The notes beneath the pieces are model-generated. The model did no database searches and was not told the DNA's origin. It saw only the letters and a program-made list of their open reading frames with translations. The position numbers and the translations under genes were made by a program. 26,573 bases of DNA from a virus, in the IMG/VR virus record IMGVR_UViG_3300035661_000288, positions 1 through 26,573 of that record. The stretch is one strand, 5' to 3'. Positions 1 to 8,236 of this stretch are shown here, piece after piece; positions within the stretch are counted from its first letter, which is position 1, and each line of letters begins with the position of its first letter.

Positions 1-1923
1 GGCGATTTCGTCCTCGTGGGTGGGGGCGTAGGGGGGATTCTCACCCGTGCTAAAGGAACCGACCTTCTTGATGAATTGGCCCTTGTTGCCCCCGTTGTCC
101 TTCAGGTGGTTCAGGTATCGCTTGGCCTCGCCGAGGGTCTCGGAAGAGCCCCCGGTGAGGATGTCGGGGTAGGTTCGCACGAGGTAGTAGTGGCGCTCGT
201 CGCCGTTGGGGGACACGCTGATCTCGTCCACCAGTTCGATCTCATCGACGGCAGGGGGTCCGAGGGGAATCTTGCGGACCCACTTCTCCAGGACTTCATC
301 GCGGGTTCCGAAGGCGATCTTGCTGGAGCCTTCCTTGGTGACACCAGCGGCGAGGCCGGGGTAGCCAAAGTGCTTCAGGGCCTCGCTGAGTTCAGACAGG
401 ACGGAGTTGATGCGGCGATCAGCCTTGTTTGGCTCCAGACCGTCGCAGGTACGAAGCTGCTGGGCGAGGTCTTCGAACTCCTCGGCCATCTTGATGCCCT
501 TGGCCTTCTCTTCCTTGGCAGCACCTTTCTTGGCCTTGGCCTTGTCCTCTTCCTTGCGGATGGCCTCGCACTTGTGGCAGAGGTAGCCAGCACCTTCGCT
601 GTTCTCTACCATCTTGCCAACGGGCAAGGACTTGCCACAGTCCACACACTTGGTGGTCTTCTCGGCTTCCTTGGCGGCTGCCTGGACGAGGTAGCCCTTC
701 TTCTTGTCCTGCTGGGCCTTCATCCACTGGGGGCGACCGTCGATGGAGACGTCCGTAGTGCGCTGTTCGGCTGTCGTCGTCGTGGTGGTCCCATCGGCAA
801 CCGAAGTGCTGGTGGAGACGCCGTCACGGCCCTTGGCTCCAGGGTACCCGGAGCGAACTGCCTTGCTTCCCAGTTCCTTGTCCTTCTGGAGACCGGAGGA
901 GATGATGCCCTTCAGGGAGGACATGACACCATCAGGCAGGGTGCAGGTGTAACCCTTCTCCCCCTTGGTGATGAACTTCTGGGCCATGGGGGTCAGGCGT
1001 TCCACGGCCTTCTGGAAGGCTTGGTAGATACCGGGGTAGGATTCCTGGGCCTTGGAGAGGGGGACATCCCCGACCTCCTTCTGGAAGGCAGACCACACGG
1101 CATTCTTCAGGGCATCACTACCCTTGGGGGCGACGGCAGACACACCACCGGCAGGGGCGGGGGCCACGATGGCGGGCTTCGGGGGTGGGGGCGGAACGGG
1201 GGCGGCTCCCTTGGAGAAGCCGTAGAACTGCTTGGCCACGTCCATGCTGCTCGCGGCGGTCTTGTCGGAGGAGGTCTTCACGCCGGTCAGGTGCATCCCG
1301 TCGAGGAGACCGGCTTCCTTGAGCAGCGAGGCCCACTGGTCGCCGTCGATCTCGTGGCCCTGGATGTCCTTGAGGTGGAGGCTGTAGCTCGTGACCTCCC
1401 CGGACTTGTAGTTGGTGTCGCCGTCCGTGCTCACCCAGCGCAGGCTGTTGATGTCGGACGAACTGGGGTGAATGTAGTTGTGCTGTTCGAGTTCGCGGAT
1501 GACGTCGCTGCGGTCCCAAATCTCGTTCTTGACCTCGAAGCCACGCTGATCGGTGTCCCCGGCGTCGATGGATTCCTCGTCCCAGATTTCATAGGTCTTC
1601 GAGACGATGAACTGCTCTTCTGGGCCTTCATCTTCGCCCTCGGCGGAGGAATACAGCCAGAACTCTGAGCACTCCTCGCCGTCCTTGATCTCCGTGCGGC
1701 CACTGAACTCGAAGTGGTAGTCGTCCCCATCGGCGGCGGGCAGATTCTTGGCCTGACTCACGGGGAGCCAGCCGTTCATGGACCCGTCAATATCTTCCAG
1801 GACGTCCTTGGCCCCCCGACGCTTCAGGTCGGCAGAGACCTCGGCTAGGGTGCTGGCGATCTTGAGGGCACTCGTGACCACTGTGGGCTCGCTGGCCTTG
1901 CGCTTGTTGAACAACTTCGACAT
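1..1923 (-). CDS. Large phage protein with zinc ribbon; C-terminus beyond window
   Basis: The frame is open from ATG 1923 to the left edge, giving at least 641 residues without a stop, so the C-terminus is missing. AGGAG lies 7 nt before the ATG. Residues about 45-210 resemble a small stand-alone phage hypothetical domain that I know from other tailed phages (aromatic/acidic, with a W-x-S-T-D-G-D and Y-K-S-G-E core). A KTSSDKTAA linker follows at 216-224, then a proline-rich hinge (PPPPP) near 245. A zinc ribbon is visible as C426-x2-C429-x19-C449-x2-C452, followed by a Lys/Glu/Ala-rich, probably coiled-coil stretch. The gene begins 25 bp after the 991-residue gene ends and shares its composition. 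The role is unknown. A virion-associated or nucleic-acid-contacting protein is an inference from the zinc ribbon and the location. Confidence 0.85.
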   Translation of the reverse strand, partial: MSKLFNKRKASEPTVVTSALKIASTLAEVSADLKRRGAKDVLEDIDGSMNGWLPVSQAKNLPAADGDDYHFEFSGRTEIKDGEECSEFWLYSSAEGEDEGPEEQFIVSKTYEIWDEESIDAGDTDQRGFEVKNEIWDRSDVIRELEQHNYIHPSSSDINSLRWVSTDGDTNYKSGEVTSYSLHLKDIQGHEIDGDQWASLLKEAGLLDGMHLTGVKTSSDKTAASSMDVAKQFYGFSKGAAPVPPPPPKPAIVAPAPAGGVSAVAPKGSDALKNAVWSAFQKEVGDVPLSKAQESYPGIYQAFQKAVERLTPMAQKFITKGEKGYTCTLPDGVMSSLKGIISSGLQKDKELGSKAVRSGYPGAKGRDGVSTSTSVADGTTTTTTAEQRTTDVSIDGRPQWMKAQQDKKKGYLVQAAAKEAEKTTKCVDCGKSLPVGKMVENSEGAGYLCHKCEAIRKEEDKAKAKKGAAKEEKAKGIKMAEEFEDLAQQLRTCDGLEPNKADRRINSVLSELSEALKHFGYPGLAAGVTKEGSSKIAFGTRDEVLEKWVRKIPLGPPAVDEIELVDEISVSPNGDERHYYLVRTYPDILTGGSSETLGEAKRYLNHLKDNGGNKGQFIKKVGSFSTGENPPYAPTHEDEIA

Positions 1924-1948
1924 GACTAGGCTCCTGGGAGACGGAGGG

Positions 1949-4924
1949 TTAGCGGATTCCGGTGACGAACTTCAGCGTGAGGACCAGGGTGGCGGGGTCG
2001 ATCTTCTCTGCCCTGGCATAGACCTCGAAGGTGAAGCCTTCACTGACCTCAGTCTCGTCGTTCCAGATGGCACCCTGAGCCCAGGATGACTTCAGGGCAT
2101 CGGCGATTTCGATGTCCGTCATGCTGGCGAGGATGGCCCGGAGCGTCTCGGCGGGGGCACCGGGGTTGGCCATCAGTGCGGTCGAGGTGATGAGAGCTTC
2201 TTTCAGGTCGATCTTGAACTCAGCGGGGACAGCTTGGAAGGGGTAGTCCCGCTTGCTCACACCAAAGCCAGCGATGAGGCTGCCGACGAAGTCACCCAGG
2301 ACGCTCTTGAGGAACTGGGAAAGCTGGAAGGTCTCAGCGGCTCCGGCAGTCTTGAGGCCAGCGGCCATGTTTATGCTGGAGGGGGTGAGGTTGTCCACCG
2401 TGCGGTAGAACTCACTCTGGTAGTTGGTGCCCCGGACGTTGTGCTCCTGGCGGAGGGGAGTGCCCTCAGACTGGTAGGGGGCGCGGATGCCACCGATACC
2501 ACCAGGGCCAGGGTTGGCACCCGTGGAGTCACCCAGGGGGGCTCCATCAGGGTTCACCATCATGTCCTCAGGGGTGCGGGGATTGGCACCAAGGGGGTCC
2601 ACAGCGTTGGGGTTGGGCAGGTTGTTCTCGGGGTTGTCCACGATCTCGCCCAGGAGTTCAGGGTAGAAGTTCTCCAGGACACGACCTGGGACCAGCAGGG
2701 AGATGGCCTGCTTGTCCATGGAGGCAACCACGGCCTCATTGTGCTGCTCGACCGTCGTCTTCACACCAGGGTCTACGATGGTGGAGCCCATGGCGTTCTC
2801 AACGATGGAGCGGAGTTCGGAGACGCTGTCGGTCAGCCAAGCCCAGTCAGCGGGCTTGTCTTCGATGGCCTGCAAGGTGGCGTTGCAAACCTGCATGACT
2901 TCCTTGTTGATGCGGAGGTCGTGGAGGCAGGCGAGATACCATTCAACCTTGTCGGCCAGAACTTCCGTGTTCACACCGGCCTGGAGTTCCACGCCAATGG
3001 CCTGGACCTTGTCGAGGAGGCGGAGGCCACGGCTGATGTTCTCAACGGTGAGGCCGGGGACGACCTCTTCGTCAGGCTCGCCGCCCTTCATTTTGACTTC
3101 TTCGACGTCCACGGCCTTCTTCCTGGCGGAGGCGTTGATGAGCGAGCGGTTCTTCACCGTGTAGCCCGTGCCGTCCTTCTGGAAGAGCCCCTGGGACTCA
3201 CCGAAGGCCAGGGCCTTCTTCCAGTCACCGAGGGTGTCCTTGAGCATGGCCTTGAGGGTGTCACCAGCGAAGTAGGTGCTCGTGCGGCCCGAGTGCTTGG
3301 AGACGAAGGAGTTCACTGCCTGGACAATGCCGGGGTCAACAGGCTTGTCCTTACGGTCGAAAAACCCAGCACTCTTGGGGTCCGGCCCATCCACGGTAGC
3401 GGAAGAGATGGTCTCCTTGGAACCGGCCTCGCCGTAGTCTGGGCGACTGCGGAGGCCCTCGGAAGACACACCAGCATCCTGGTAGGTGGTGACCTTGGCA
3501 GCTTGCATGAGTGTGGCCACCATGGTTCTGACCCGGCTGACCTTCAGTTCGGGATCGACGTTGTTCAGGCTGGGATCGTTGGGGTTGATGCGGGCGTCCT
3601 CGGGCATGATGATGTTCGTGCCGTGGACTTCGGGATCGGCCTGGACCTCTGCGTCCTCGGCCTTCTTGTCCGCCCCACTCTTGGGGTTGATCTTGACGAC
3701 CTTGGCTTCCACACCAGCGGGGCCACCGAGGTAGTCTAGGGCCTTCTGATACTGGCTGAAGTCGTGGGTGCCCATCATGGTTCCCATGACGAGGCCGCGA
3801 GGTTCGCTGGCGTTCTCATACTTGGTGGCGAGGCTGGGCTTCTCCCAAGCCCGCTCGGGGGCGTTGGCGTTGAAGTAGGTGGCCTTGCCACCCTTGATGA
3901 ACTTGATGACGTAGTAGGGCTGGGCGGGAGCGGCTGCCTTAGTGAGGCTCGCGGTCGTGCAGGCGTCACACACCAGGGGGGCGATGGCATCCCCGAAACC
4001 CAGGGGGGAGGCCGAGGCGACCAGCTTGGTCTTCTTGCACATGGGGCACAGATTACCCTGGGTGGCCCGCTTGTAGGCACCGGCCAGGGTGGAGGCGTCC
4101 ACCTTGAAGGGCTTGATCCCAGCGGCTCCGATGTTGGTCTGGATCTGCTGTTCCAGGGCCTTCACGACGGCGACTTCCTCGTCACTGAACTCGGGGTTCT
4201 TGTGGGCGGCGGTCACCCGGAACTTGTGGGCTGCGGCCTTCTTGCCCTTGACGACCATGGGGGAGTATTCGTCACCCACTTCAGCCGGGACGAGATCAGG
4301 GAAGGTGCGGTCGAGGCCCTCGGTGGCAACCGTGGAGGGCACCTTGAAGATGTTCTGCTGGGCTGGGATGGATTCGATCCGGTAGCCGGTGTCGGGGTCC
4401 AGGGCCTTCATCTGCTCGAAGACGTTGGACAGGCTGGGATTGAAGGGGGCGGAGAACACCATGTCCCGGAGGAAGTAGAAGATGGTGTCTTCGTTGAAGG
4501 GGAAGCTCACGTAGGAGAGGTTGTCGGCCCAGCTAGGGCAGAACACCATGAGGACGGCTTCCTTGCCGTCCGGGCCGGTGAAGATTTCTTCCTTGGCCAT
4601 CTTGAGCTTGTCGGAGTCCAGCTTGGTCCCACCCTGCTTGTGGAGGGTGAAGTCGATCATGCTCTCAGGGGACACGCTGTGCTTCAGGTTGGCCATCAGG
4701 AGGATGGTCGGGAAGCTCTCGCTGGAGGCACACACGCTGGGGGGCACGATGTAGAGGTCACCGAAGACGAGGTCTTGGCGGTAGCCCTTCTTGCTCAGTT
4801 CAAGCCTCTGGATGACGCCGCCCTTCTTGGCCTTCTTCACGCCTTCCTCGACGGTGGCGAGCAGCGTGACCATGGTGGCATCGGGGATGGTCGTGAAGGA
4901 ACGCAGGGCTTTGTTGGCGGTCAT
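1949..4924 (-). CDS. 991-residue phage protein with zinc ribbon, function unknown
   Basis: ATG 4924 is preceded by GAGG with 7 nt spacing, and the start lies 2 nt after the stop of the 173-residue gene, so the two are probably translationally coupled. The N-terminal 230 residues look like a compact alpha/beta fold without a motif I recognise. Residues 293-322 form a clear zinc ribbon (C293-x2-C296-x22-C319-x2-C322). It is followed at about 335-350 by a Y-Y-V-I-K...G-K-A-T-Y-F module that recurs in the 1395-residue protein. The middle is helical and acidic. Near residues 785-840 lies a Pro/Asn/Gly-rich low-complexity linker, and the C-terminal 130 residues look globular. Length and position fit a virion or injected protein, but no enzyme signature is visible. 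I do not recognise the family. Confidence 0.88.
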   Translation of the reverse strand: MTANKALRSFTTIPDATMVTLLATVEEGVKKAKKGGVIQRLELSKKGYRQDLVFGDLYIVPPSVCASSESFPTILLMANLKHSVSPESMIDFTLHKQGGTKLDSDKLKMAKEEIFTGPDGKEAVLMVFCPSWADNLSYVSFPFNEDTIFYFLRDMVFSAPFNPSLSNVFEQMKALDPDTGYRIESIPAQQNIFKVPSTVATEGLDRTFPDLVPAEVGDEYSPMVVKGKKAAAHKFRVTAAHKNPEFSDEEVAVVKALEQQIQTNIGAAGIKPFKVDASTLAGAYKRATQGNLCPMCKKTKLVASASPLGFGDAIAPLVCDACTTASLTKAAAPAQPYYVIKFIKGGKATYFNANAPERAWEKPSLATKYENASEPRGLVMGTMMGTHDFSQYQKALDYLGGPAGVEAKVVKINPKSGADKKAEDAEVQADPEVHGTNIIMPEDARINPNDPSLNNVDPELKVSRVRTMVATLMQAAKVTTYQDAGVSSEGLRSRPDYGEAGSKETISSATVDGPDPKSAGFFDRKDKPVDPGIVQAVNSFVSKHSGRTSTYFAGDTLKAMLKDTLGDWKKALAFGESQGLFQKDGTGYTVKNRSLINASARKKAVDVEEVKMKGGEPDEEVVPGLTVENISRGLRLLDKVQAIGVELQAGVNTEVLADKVEWYLACLHDLRINKEVMQVCNATLQAIEDKPADWAWLTDSVSELRSIVENAMGSTIVDPGVKTTVEQHNEAVVASMDKQAISLLVPGRVLENFYPELLGEIVDNPENNLPNPNAVDPLGANPRTPEDMMVNPDGAPLGDSTGANPGPGGIGGIRAPYQSEGTPLRQEHNVRGTNYQSEFYRTVDNLTPSSINMAAGLKTAGAAETFQLSQFLKSVLGDFVGSLIAGFGVSKRDYPFQAVPAEFKIDLKEALITSTALMANPGAPAETLRAILASMTDIEIADALKSSWAQGAIWNDETEVSEGFTFEVYARAEKIDPATLVLTLKFVTGIR

Positions 4925-4926
4925 GG

Positions 4927-5448
4927 TTAAACCTCGTTACGTGTGAATGCTGCGCTGTCGAGGCGATTAACCTCAGTTCGGAGATCAGATTCTCGGGTGG
5001 CCATCAGGGAGCGGAATGCCTTGAGGACGGCGATGACGGTGTCATCCCCCATCCCGGCCTCCTTGACTGACTTCTTGAGGACGACGGTAATCTCGCGGAG
5101 GACATACTGGAACTTGGGACCATCGAAGTTCAGGACGTCCTTCTTGCTGAGGGCATCACCTTCCTGCAAGGTCTTGCTGAGTTCGCGGAGGGCCTTGATC
5201 TGTTCGACCAGGGGCCGGAGCCTCCAGGTCTGGTTGGGGTCCACCTGAACCTGGGAAAGCTGCTCGTTGACGATGGCGATTTCACGGGCGATCAGCCGGG
5301 TGATGACGCTGACGTCTCCGGTGGGGTCGTCGATGAGGCGGATGATCTCCGTGAGGGTCCGGGCCTCGAAGCCCGTGATGCTCCCCGTGAGAGTGGCAGA
5401 CGATACCTTGTCGTCGTCGCCTATGACGAATACCCGTTCTTCGCTCAT
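4927..5448 (-). CDS. 173-residue helical phage protein, function unknown
   Basis: ATG 5448 overlaps the upstream stop in an ATGA arrangement (4 bp, 5445-5448), which is typical of translational coupling with the 519-residue gene. The protein is predicted mostly helical and charged, with no signal peptide or membrane segment. A central L-N-F-D-G-P-K-F segment near residue 110, followed by a helical bundle, has the flavour of a conserved phage structural hypothetical protein, though I cannot name a family. It sits between two giant cysteine-containing proteins, so it may be a small partner of that set; this is inference from context only. Confidence 0.85.
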   Translation of the reverse strand: MSEERVFVIGDDDKVSSATLTGSITGFEARTLTEIIRLIDDPTGDVSVITRLIAREIAIVNEQLSQVQVDPNQTWRLRPLVEQIKALRELSKTLQEGDALSKKDVLNFDGPKFQYVLREITVVLKKSVKEAGMGDDTVIAVLKAFRSLMATRESDLRTEVNRLDSAAFTRNEV

Positions 5449-7004
5449 TCCACGTCCACTCGTGAGGTCGCGGGGATCTCAACACCCAGGAGGGTGTCAC
5501 CGGGACCGTCATTGAACTCGATCTCCATGGCGTCAGCCTGCATGTCGTAGCTGGCCATGTCCTGGACGCCGTCCTGAACGCCCTCGTAGCTGGCCTGCTT
5601 GCTCCTCGCACGGTCCATGCCGGGGAAGGAGAGCAGGGTGCCACCCGTCAGGCCGCAGTGCATACCGGCGCAGCGATAGGAGCAGCCCGCACACTTCTTG
5701 GCACCGACGATGGCATTGCTGCTGGCGAGCTTGCCCTTGAGGAAGGTGCAGTCGATCTGTTCGAGGTTGACCTTGCCGCCCGTCTTCTTCAGGTCAGCGA
5801 GGAACTGGCCGAATACCTTACCGGCCTGCTGGGAACCGATGCGGCCCCGGACCAGGGAGTAAGCCTGACTGAAGTTGTGACCAGCCGTGATGAGCTTGGC
5901 GACGTCCTGGATCGTGGTGACCTCGGCTTCCTTGGCGGTGCCGCGAATGCTGACGACCTCGTGAGCGGCGGTGCGGGTGAATACCCGCTCCTCGTGGACG
6001 ATGCGGGCAGGGCCGGTTGCCTTCTTCTCGGCAGCCTGGAAAGCCTTTAGGGCAGCGTTGGCAGTCGGGGTTCCGTGCTCTTCCCGGACGGCCTCGAAGG
6101 CGGCCTGGAGGTCCATGCCTGCGTCCATCTTGGAGGCCAGGAGGGCGATGCGGCCCTGGACTGGGCTCTCGGGGCGCTCGGCTACGGTCATCTTGTCACC
6201 AGCGGTGCGGACGACGGCGTTGGCGTGGCTGCGGGTGGAGACGACCTCAGCCGGGGGCTGTTGGCCACCGTTGTGGATCTCCTTGAGGGCAGCTTTCTTC
6301 GTGGTGTTGAACTTGGCGATGATGACCTTGCGGGCCTCGTCCACACTGGCCACGATGGGGAGCTTGTAGAGGTTGCAGCGCCCATTGGAGCACTTCTGGC
6401 AGGAACCGCAGGCGGCGATCCGGGTGACGGAAGCAGCCTTGATGGAACCGCCCTTGGCCTTGATGAACTCGTGGGACTTCGTACAGGAGCCGAAGTGGTC
6501 GGGGTTCAGGTAGCTCAGGCCCATCCCACCGGCATGGCTCTCCAGGAAGTCGTGGGCGAACTGCTTGTTGAACACCCGATTGACGGTCTCCAGGCCAGCG
6601 GCGATCTTGGCGGGGCTGATCCCGAGGTGCAGGGCTGCGGTGATCTTGGCCTTGACCTCAGCGTCGGACATCGTGGGGATGCCGTCCGAACCGGCCTTCT
6701 GGCCGGAGATGCGGCCCATGGCGGTCCCGAGCAGGCTGTCGTTGTTGTCGGCAACACCAGCGGAGCGACCCCGCCAGTTCTCCTGATTGCGGACGGCTGC
6801 GGTGACGCCACCACCGGGAACGGCGGTGTGGTCGCTCTCCCCGGCAAGAGCATCGAGGAACTCGACGTCGGCCTCATCGGTGGAGATGTCACGGAAGTCC
6901 TCTCCCCTGTGAATCCCCTCGGTCAGAGTGGAGTCCTGGGGGTCGGGGGTGACGTCATCCAGGATGGCGTCGATCACAGAAGCGTAGACGATGTGCTTGC
7001 TCAT
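5445..7004 (-). CDS. 519-residue protein with two matching five-cysteine clusters
   Basis: ATG 7004 has AAGGGA upstream at a normal distance. Two metal-binding-type clusters are visible. The first is C174...C199-x2-C202-x2-C205-x4-C210, followed by N-L-Y. The second is C419...C438-x2-C441-x3-C445-x4-C450, followed by G-L. Each starts with a Cys-Thr pair 18-24 residues before the cluster, so the two appear to be an ancient internal duplication. Between and before them lie short helical repeats near 118-145, 285-325 and 365-405. Ten cysteines in an otherwise cysteine-poor protein suggest zinc or, less likely, iron-sulphur binding. The gene lies 12 bp downstream of the 120-residue gene and overlaps the next by 4 bp. 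I do not recognise the family. Confidence 0.87.
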   Translation of the reverse strand: MSKHIVYASVIDAILDDVTPDPQDSTLTEGIHRGEDFRDISTDEADVEFLDALAGESDHTAVPGGGVTAAVRNQENWRGRSAGVADNNDSLLGTAMGRISGQKAGSDGIPTMSDAEVKAKITAALHLGISPAKIAAGLETVNRVFNKQFAHDFLESHAGGMGLSYLNPDHFGSCTKSHEFIKAKGGSIKAASVTRIAACGSCQKCSNGRCNLYKLPIVASVDEARKVIIAKFNTTKKAALKEIHNGGQQPPAEVVSTRSHANAVVRTAGDKMTVAERPESPVQGRIALLASKMDAGMDLQAAFEAVREEHGTPTANAALKAFQAAEKKATGPARIVHEERVFTRTAAHEVVSIRGTAKEAEVTTIQDVAKLITAGHNFSQAYSLVRGRIGSQQAGKVFGQFLADLKKTGGKVNLEQIDCTFLKGKLASSNAIVGAKKCAGCSYRCAGMHCGLTGGTLLSFPGMDRARSKQASYEGVQDGVQDMASYDMQADAMEIEFNDGPGDTLLGVEIPATSRVDVE

Positions 7005-7016
7005 GTTGACGGTCCC

Positions 7017-7379
7017 TTACAGCGTGAGATCAGCGAGGATGGTGTTCAAAGTATCCTCGGGGTTGGCGGCATCTGCGGCGAGGAGTGATTCACCGTGGTC
7101 CACGGAGGTGGACTCGGTAAGACGCTTGATGCCACCGTCCGCTGTGACCTGCCAGAAGTCACGGGACGAGGGGCACTCATACATGTTGCCTGCAACCCGC
7201 TGGAGGTTGAACCGGGCGATGGTCGCCTTGGCCTGCTTAGACAGGGCAGCCGTCTTCGCAGCAGCGGTTTTGGCAGCGGCCTTCGTCTGGATCTCTTGTA
7301 GAGCATCCGCGAAGAGGCTGTCATCGCCGTTCTGGTTGGACCTGAGTGCATGAGATGGGGTGTTGCGGTAGGAGGGCAT
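7017..7379 (-). CDS. Small 120-residue hypothetical phage protein
   Basis: ATG 7379 has a GGAG element upstream (CTGGAG, spacing about 8 nt). Residues 30-55 are an Ala/Lys/Thr-rich amphipathic helix. This is followed by a small Y-E-C-P-S-S-R-D-F-W-Q-V segment near residue 68 that looks like the core of a compact beta fold. The C-terminus is acidic. The gene is separated by 12 bp from the 519-residue gene and probably shares its transcript. Function is unknown; codon use matches the neighbouring large genes, which supports it as real. Confidence 0.75.
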   Translation of the reverse strand: MPSYRNTPSHALRSNQNGDDSLFADALQEIQTKAAAKTAAAKTAALSKQAKATIARFNLQRVAGNMYECPSSRDFWQVTADGGIKRLTESTSVDHGESLLAADAANPEDTLNTILADLTL

Positions 7380-7461
7380 AGACCGGACTCCAGAAACAAG
7401 AAATCTTCTTCAACTTAGAGTTCAGAAGTGCGGAGTTGAGAAGTAGCTTCGCCTCGGAGCC

Positions 7462-8181
7462 TCAGTAGGATGCCTTGGACACCAGGACGTGCTCGAAGTC
7501 GGGGTCGGTGATTGAGATTCTGAAGGAGCCGAGGACGCCGGGATCACGCCGGAGGACATGGGTGTATTTGTCCAGCTTCCGTTGGTTGTATCCCTGGCCG
7601 CTGGAAGATGCCTTGTCGATGAGGCCGTGCAAGTAGGCCCCCAGGGCGAGTTCCTTGTCGGTGTCCTGGGCCAGGAGGGTCTTGGCGGTGTGGCTGAGGG
7701 CACGACGAACATCAGGCCGGTGGACCCTGAACTTCTTGGCCACCAGGGTGAAGCTGTGGACGTTCCGATACTCGTCGATCATCATAGCCGTGGAAACGCC
7801 CTTGACGAGTTCATTGAGTCCTCGGGGGGACAGGATGGGGTCCATGTCTTCCACGGTGGGAACACCGAAGAGAACGACGGAACCCAACTTCTTGACAGCC
7901 ATCCTGAGCTTTGACGAGCAGACGGTCTGGGTGGAACGGTAGAGCTTGGCGATGCACCACTGAGGTCGGTTGAGGAGGTAGTAGGCCAGGAGGATCTCTT
8001 GATCTTCTGGAGGGAGTAGACGGAGGTGCTGGATGAAGTCTTCGAAGTTCTCGCGGATGTAGGTTCCGATGTGCTCGGCCATCATGTCGGCCTGAGTCTC
8101 CAGGGACAGACAAGTGTCCGCCGTAAGATACTCGGCCTCGTCGTGATAGCCCTTTGACATCGCCCTCGCGGCGACAATCAT
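7462..8181 (-). CDS. Helix-turn-helix protein resembling sigma-70 region 4
   Basis: Residues 55-99 read as a sigma-region-4-like unit. L-P-P-E-D-Q-E-I-L-L is followed by an I-A-K-L-Y-R-S turn and a recognition-like helix ending K-L-R-M-A-V-K-K-L. A second helix-turn-helix-like segment lies at about 143-170 (F-T-L-V-A-K-K-F-R-V then V-R-R-A-L). It may be a phage-encoded sigma-like or late-transcription regulator; a small-terminase-type DNA-binding protein is an alternative. The start is uncertain. ATG 8181 has no ribosome binding site. ATT at 8206-8208, in frame and nine codons upstream, has a perfect AGGAGG 6 nt before it. ATG 8157 has only a close GAGGG. It follows the GIY-YIG gene and precedes the 120-residue gene. 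Confidence 0.8.
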   Translation of the reverse strand: MIVAARAMSKGYHDEAEYLTADTCLSLETQADMMAEHIGTYIRENFEDFIQHLRLLPPEDQEILLAYYLLNRPQWCIAKLYRSTQTVCSSKLRMAVKKLGSVVLFGVPTVEDMDPILSPRGLNELVKGVSTAMMIDEYRNVHSFTLVAKKFRVHRPDVRRALSHTAKTLLAQDTDKELALGAYLHGLIDKASSSGQGYNQRKLDKYTHVLRRDPGVLGSFRISITDPDFEHVLVSKASY

Positions 8182-8214
8182 CTCGAAGTAGGGAGAATTT
8201 TCGGCAATAAGGCA

Positions 8215-8220
8215 CCTCCT
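8215..8220 (-). promoter_or_regulatory. Consensus ribosome binding site without an ATG/GTG/TTG at its correct distance
   Basis: The minus strand reads AGGAGG here, just after the GIY-YIG stop codon. The only codon in the frame of the helix-turn-helix gene at a usual distance is ATT (8206-8208, 6 nt spacing). It continues into Ala-Glu-Asn-Ser-Pro-Tyr-Phe-Glu before the first ATG. This points to a rare ATT start or to a long leader before ATG 8181. Confidence 0.6.
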
Positions 8221-8236
8221 CAGATGGTAAGTAGCT

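Noticed and set aside
419-1519. Additional minus-strand frames of 99-133 residues inside 1-1923
   Set aside because: Alternative frames within one continuous frame of at least 641 residues; Arg/Pro/Ser-rich composition is typical of frame-shifted G+C-rich DNA.
16-4930. Very long plus-strand open frames (16-1668, 2234-3739, 3764-4930)
   Set aside because: They lie exactly antisense to well-supported genes, are Leu/Gly/Val/Asp-rich with no domain signature and lack good ribosome binding sites. They result from G/C-biased third codon positions on the other strand.
7380-7461. Small RNA or terminator in the gap after the helix-turn-helix gene
   Set aside because: Only an imperfect stem (CTTCTCAACT with AGTTGAAGAAG, one bulge) without a T-run is visible; too weak to call.
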